Positions 61,565-64,000 of a stretch of DNA of 64,000 nucleotides are shown here, piece after piece. A program made the translations under genes and the position numbers. Numbering within the stretch: position 1 is the stretch's first letter; the number at the start of each line of letters is the position of its first letter. The stretch is from Notamacropus eugenii (lineage: Eukaryota; Chordata; Mammalia; Diprotodontia; Macropodidae): positions 73,227,251 through 73,291,250 of the forward strand of contig NC_092878.1 in the NCBI RefSeq assembly GCF_028372415.1. Direction: 5' to 3'. The notes under the pieces are model-generated. The model did not search any database. It was not told the origin of the DNA and saw nothing but the letters and a program-made list of their open reading frames with translations.

Positions 61565-64000
61565 GTAATTTATGCATGTTGGTTTTTTTCTTTTATCTTT
61601 TTTTCATACAAAAAATTAAGTTATTTAAAACAATCACCTCAAGACAATGCTTGAGAAAAACCCTTCTCTTTTCTAAGATGGTCACTAAGTAGAAATATTG
61701 ACTTTCATTTTGGAAGTATGAGATCACTCTCCTAGAAAGAAATGTTTGTTTAAAATAACTTCTTTCATTATTCTGTCTTGTACAATTCAATAATTTGTTT
61801 TCATAATTCGATAATAAGTGCAATTTTATTTTTGCTTATGAGGCTCCATTTTCTTTTGCTGAGCAATGTAAAAATGAGTTATTCCATGCTTCTCCCTCTA
61901 TTGTGAGAAAAGGAAAAAAAAGAACATTAAAAATCTCAGTGATTGCCTGTTGTTGTTTTATTAAAAAAACTTTCCTTCTTTTCTCTCTTTCAAAGTAGTC
62001 TAAATCCAAAACACGCAAGGAGCAAACTGATGGCTATGCTGCCTTAGACAGCTGTTTCACTTGTAGTTGTCAAAAGCAAATGGAACTTGAGGAAAGAGGA
62101 GCTATCTTATCAAAGAATTTCCTATACACATATATGGAATTATTTTAATGATTTTAGCCAGAAAAATTCCTTGTATTAGGATAAGTATGTGTATATATAC
62201 ATATACATTTACATAAAGTCATATGTATCACTATATTCTATTTTACCCCCATTCTTCTCTATTCATTGGCACCTTGTTCATCACTGAAGTCAAATTTCAA
62301 AAACTGGCATGACTATGTAATAAGAAAAGATCAAAACAAAATTTTGGGGCTGCTTCAAAGTTCAAGGACCTACATTCCACCTGTTGGCACCTAATATTGG
62401 GAGGGATGAACATCAGTCTTAAGTCGATAGACCTTCAGCAGTTTTGGAAGAAGACACTAATCTGAAAGGACTCTGAATCTCATGTCTTCATTAGCTACAC
62501 TGTTGCCCATTGGATATTAAGGGTCAGCTAATTAAACCCCCAAATTTTATCCAAATGTTTTCTTTTTCTTTTGGATGTGTTTTTCATTTTCTGGCATGAC
62601 AATCTACTTATTGCAAAGACAGTTATTTAAAGTCTAATCATTACTAAGGGAAGCAAAATTAGATAAATATCTTAAATCCCAATTAAGGAACAGATTGTAC
62701 CATTGAAGGGGAAAGAGAGTTGAAATATTGAGAAAAGAGAATAGAGAAGTTAAGAATCTAACTTAGTTGAAAGAAATATTATATGAAAAAGGAAAATTAT
62801 ATATGTGAAATAACCTAGAACCAAACTGTAGAGAAATATAAATGCTAGGTTTTGGAGTTTTTGTTTGATTTGACTTTTTTCTAGAGAAAATGAAGATTAT
62901 TTAACATAATAACTGAATCTGTCCCTTCAGAAGGTTACTTTAGCATCTTTTGGGAAGATTGATTAAAGTAGGAAAATATACAAATCAGGGAAACCAATTG
63001 TCTATAATATAATACAAAGAAGAAGTGATGTATTAGGGGAGTACCTATTTATATTTATATAGACAATATATACATATTTTATATGCATATATAATATGTA
63101 TGTACCATGTATACATGAGATGTTTTAATGGTAAATGGGTAAGGAAAAAGGTAAAATAAATACTCTTTGGCAAATCATTGAATAATATGGGGTGGAGATG
63201 GATAGTTAAGGATGACCTGAGATATCGAACTTTGTTTTGAGAATGATGCTATCATGAGTGTGTAACAAGGCTATCCTCTTATGTAACTTGGTTCACAGAA
63301 AAGGAGGAATAGACATACATCCTTAGAATTTTCTTTACCCATGCTTCTCCAAAAGGACTTCACCTCCTTCGATGAGGGGAAGTAGGAGGTCAGAGACAAT
63401 TTTGAGGCCTCTTTTTTCCCTCAGAAAAAGGGAATGGAATTACTTCTCTCTACTGCCTTATATACAGGATGCCTTATATGCAGTCTACAGGATGTAATTT
63501 AATGTTCAAGCTAAACTCCTGACACTGTTACTTAACAAGGAAAAAAAAACCCAAGTTTAATCTCCAAGGCTTGACACCTCATCAAAGACCAGTTCCACAA
63601 CAAATACACATAAGAATAGCAGGGGAAAAGTATACATAAGAGAAAATGTTTTAGGCAATACAAAGTGGAGGAATAAAATTGGGAGAGAAATATCTGTTCA
63701 ACCAAAAAAGTCTCAGATATCACCCAAGAGGACTATTTAATGATAATTAAATCCTTACAACTGAATGAGACTACCAGTGGAGAATAGCATGGCATAATAG
63801 AATTTCATAAATAGAAGTAAACGTAGTGGTCTTCTTGTTCAATCTATACCTCAGAAAGCATCTCTTCTACTGCATACTTTGCAAATGGTCATGAAACCTT
63901 TGCCTAAAGACTTAAGATGAGGAATAACACATTTCATCACAGGGCTGCTCACTCTAATTTGGGGAATTCACATTATTATGAAGTTATTTTTGACAGCAAA
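61565..64000. other. Gene-free, unclassified AT-rich sequence
   Basis: No gene, known repeat or long tandem array recognised. Short TA-rich patches occur at about 62,185-62,215 and 63,045-63,110. Confidence 0.5.

Overview
The window reads as repeat-dense, AT-rich intergenic or intronic DNA from a marsupial, probably an opossum or a relative; I cannot fix the species. The reasons are the L1 type (a roughly 560-base purine-rich spacer between ORF1 and ORF2), abundant ORF1-only half-L1 (HAL1-like) elements, core-SINEs and SINEs with RTE-like tails, and an old RTE-like LINE. I see no intact host protein-coding gene, no RNA gene, no CRISPR array and no recognisable retrovirus or LTR element. Almost all long open frames are L1 parts, antisense shadows or microsatellite translations.

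Layout: 1-735 holds a minus-strand L1/HAL1 5' end. 1.2-5.2 kb holds MIR/L2 relics, an L1 tail and a HAL1 copy with a large TG/TA expansion. 5.2-8.8 kb is mostly unclassified single-copy-looking sequence. 8,843-15,783 is a full-length, recently inserted L1 (L1-A) with a perfect 13-base target-site duplication (TSD). 16.2-24.6 kb carries old SINEs, an ancient mammal-wide repeat, an internally deleted minus-strand L1 (L1-C), a minus-strand HAL1 and two long (TA)n tracts. 24,841-40,594 is one nested stack. An old HAL1 (E1) was split by a second HAL1 (E2). E2 was then split by a second full-length L1 (L1-B), a TAF12 processed pseudogene and an unidentified A-tailed insertion of about 1.9 kb. The 3' part of E1 was separately split by a 720-base insertion that has an L1 5' end but no 3' end. 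40.6-49.5 kb is old repeats and unclassified DNA. 49.7-54.7 kb holds minus-strand L1 relics, one nested in another. 55.1-58.7 kb is a nearly whole but decayed RTE-like LINE. The rest is SINE relics and unclassified sequence.

The two full-length L1s are very similar by eye. Each has a 5' UTR beginning with a YY1-like motif, ORF1 (coiled coil plus RRM/CTD), a purine-rich spacer, ORF2 (AP endonuclease, reverse transcriptase, Cys-rich domain) and a 3' UTR with a G-rich tract. Both are broken, and both share the same in-frame stop in ORF2 between the reverse transcriptase and the Cys-rich domain. The HAL1 elements keep the 5' UTR and ORF1 but replace ORF2 with the spacer and 3' UTR, so they presumably used L1 ORF2 protein in trans. 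The TAF12 copy is a by-product of the same machinery. The observations most worth following are the shared ORF2 stop, the 3'-less L1 insertion with a perfect TSD, and the microsatellite seed at the same site in several HAL1 copies.
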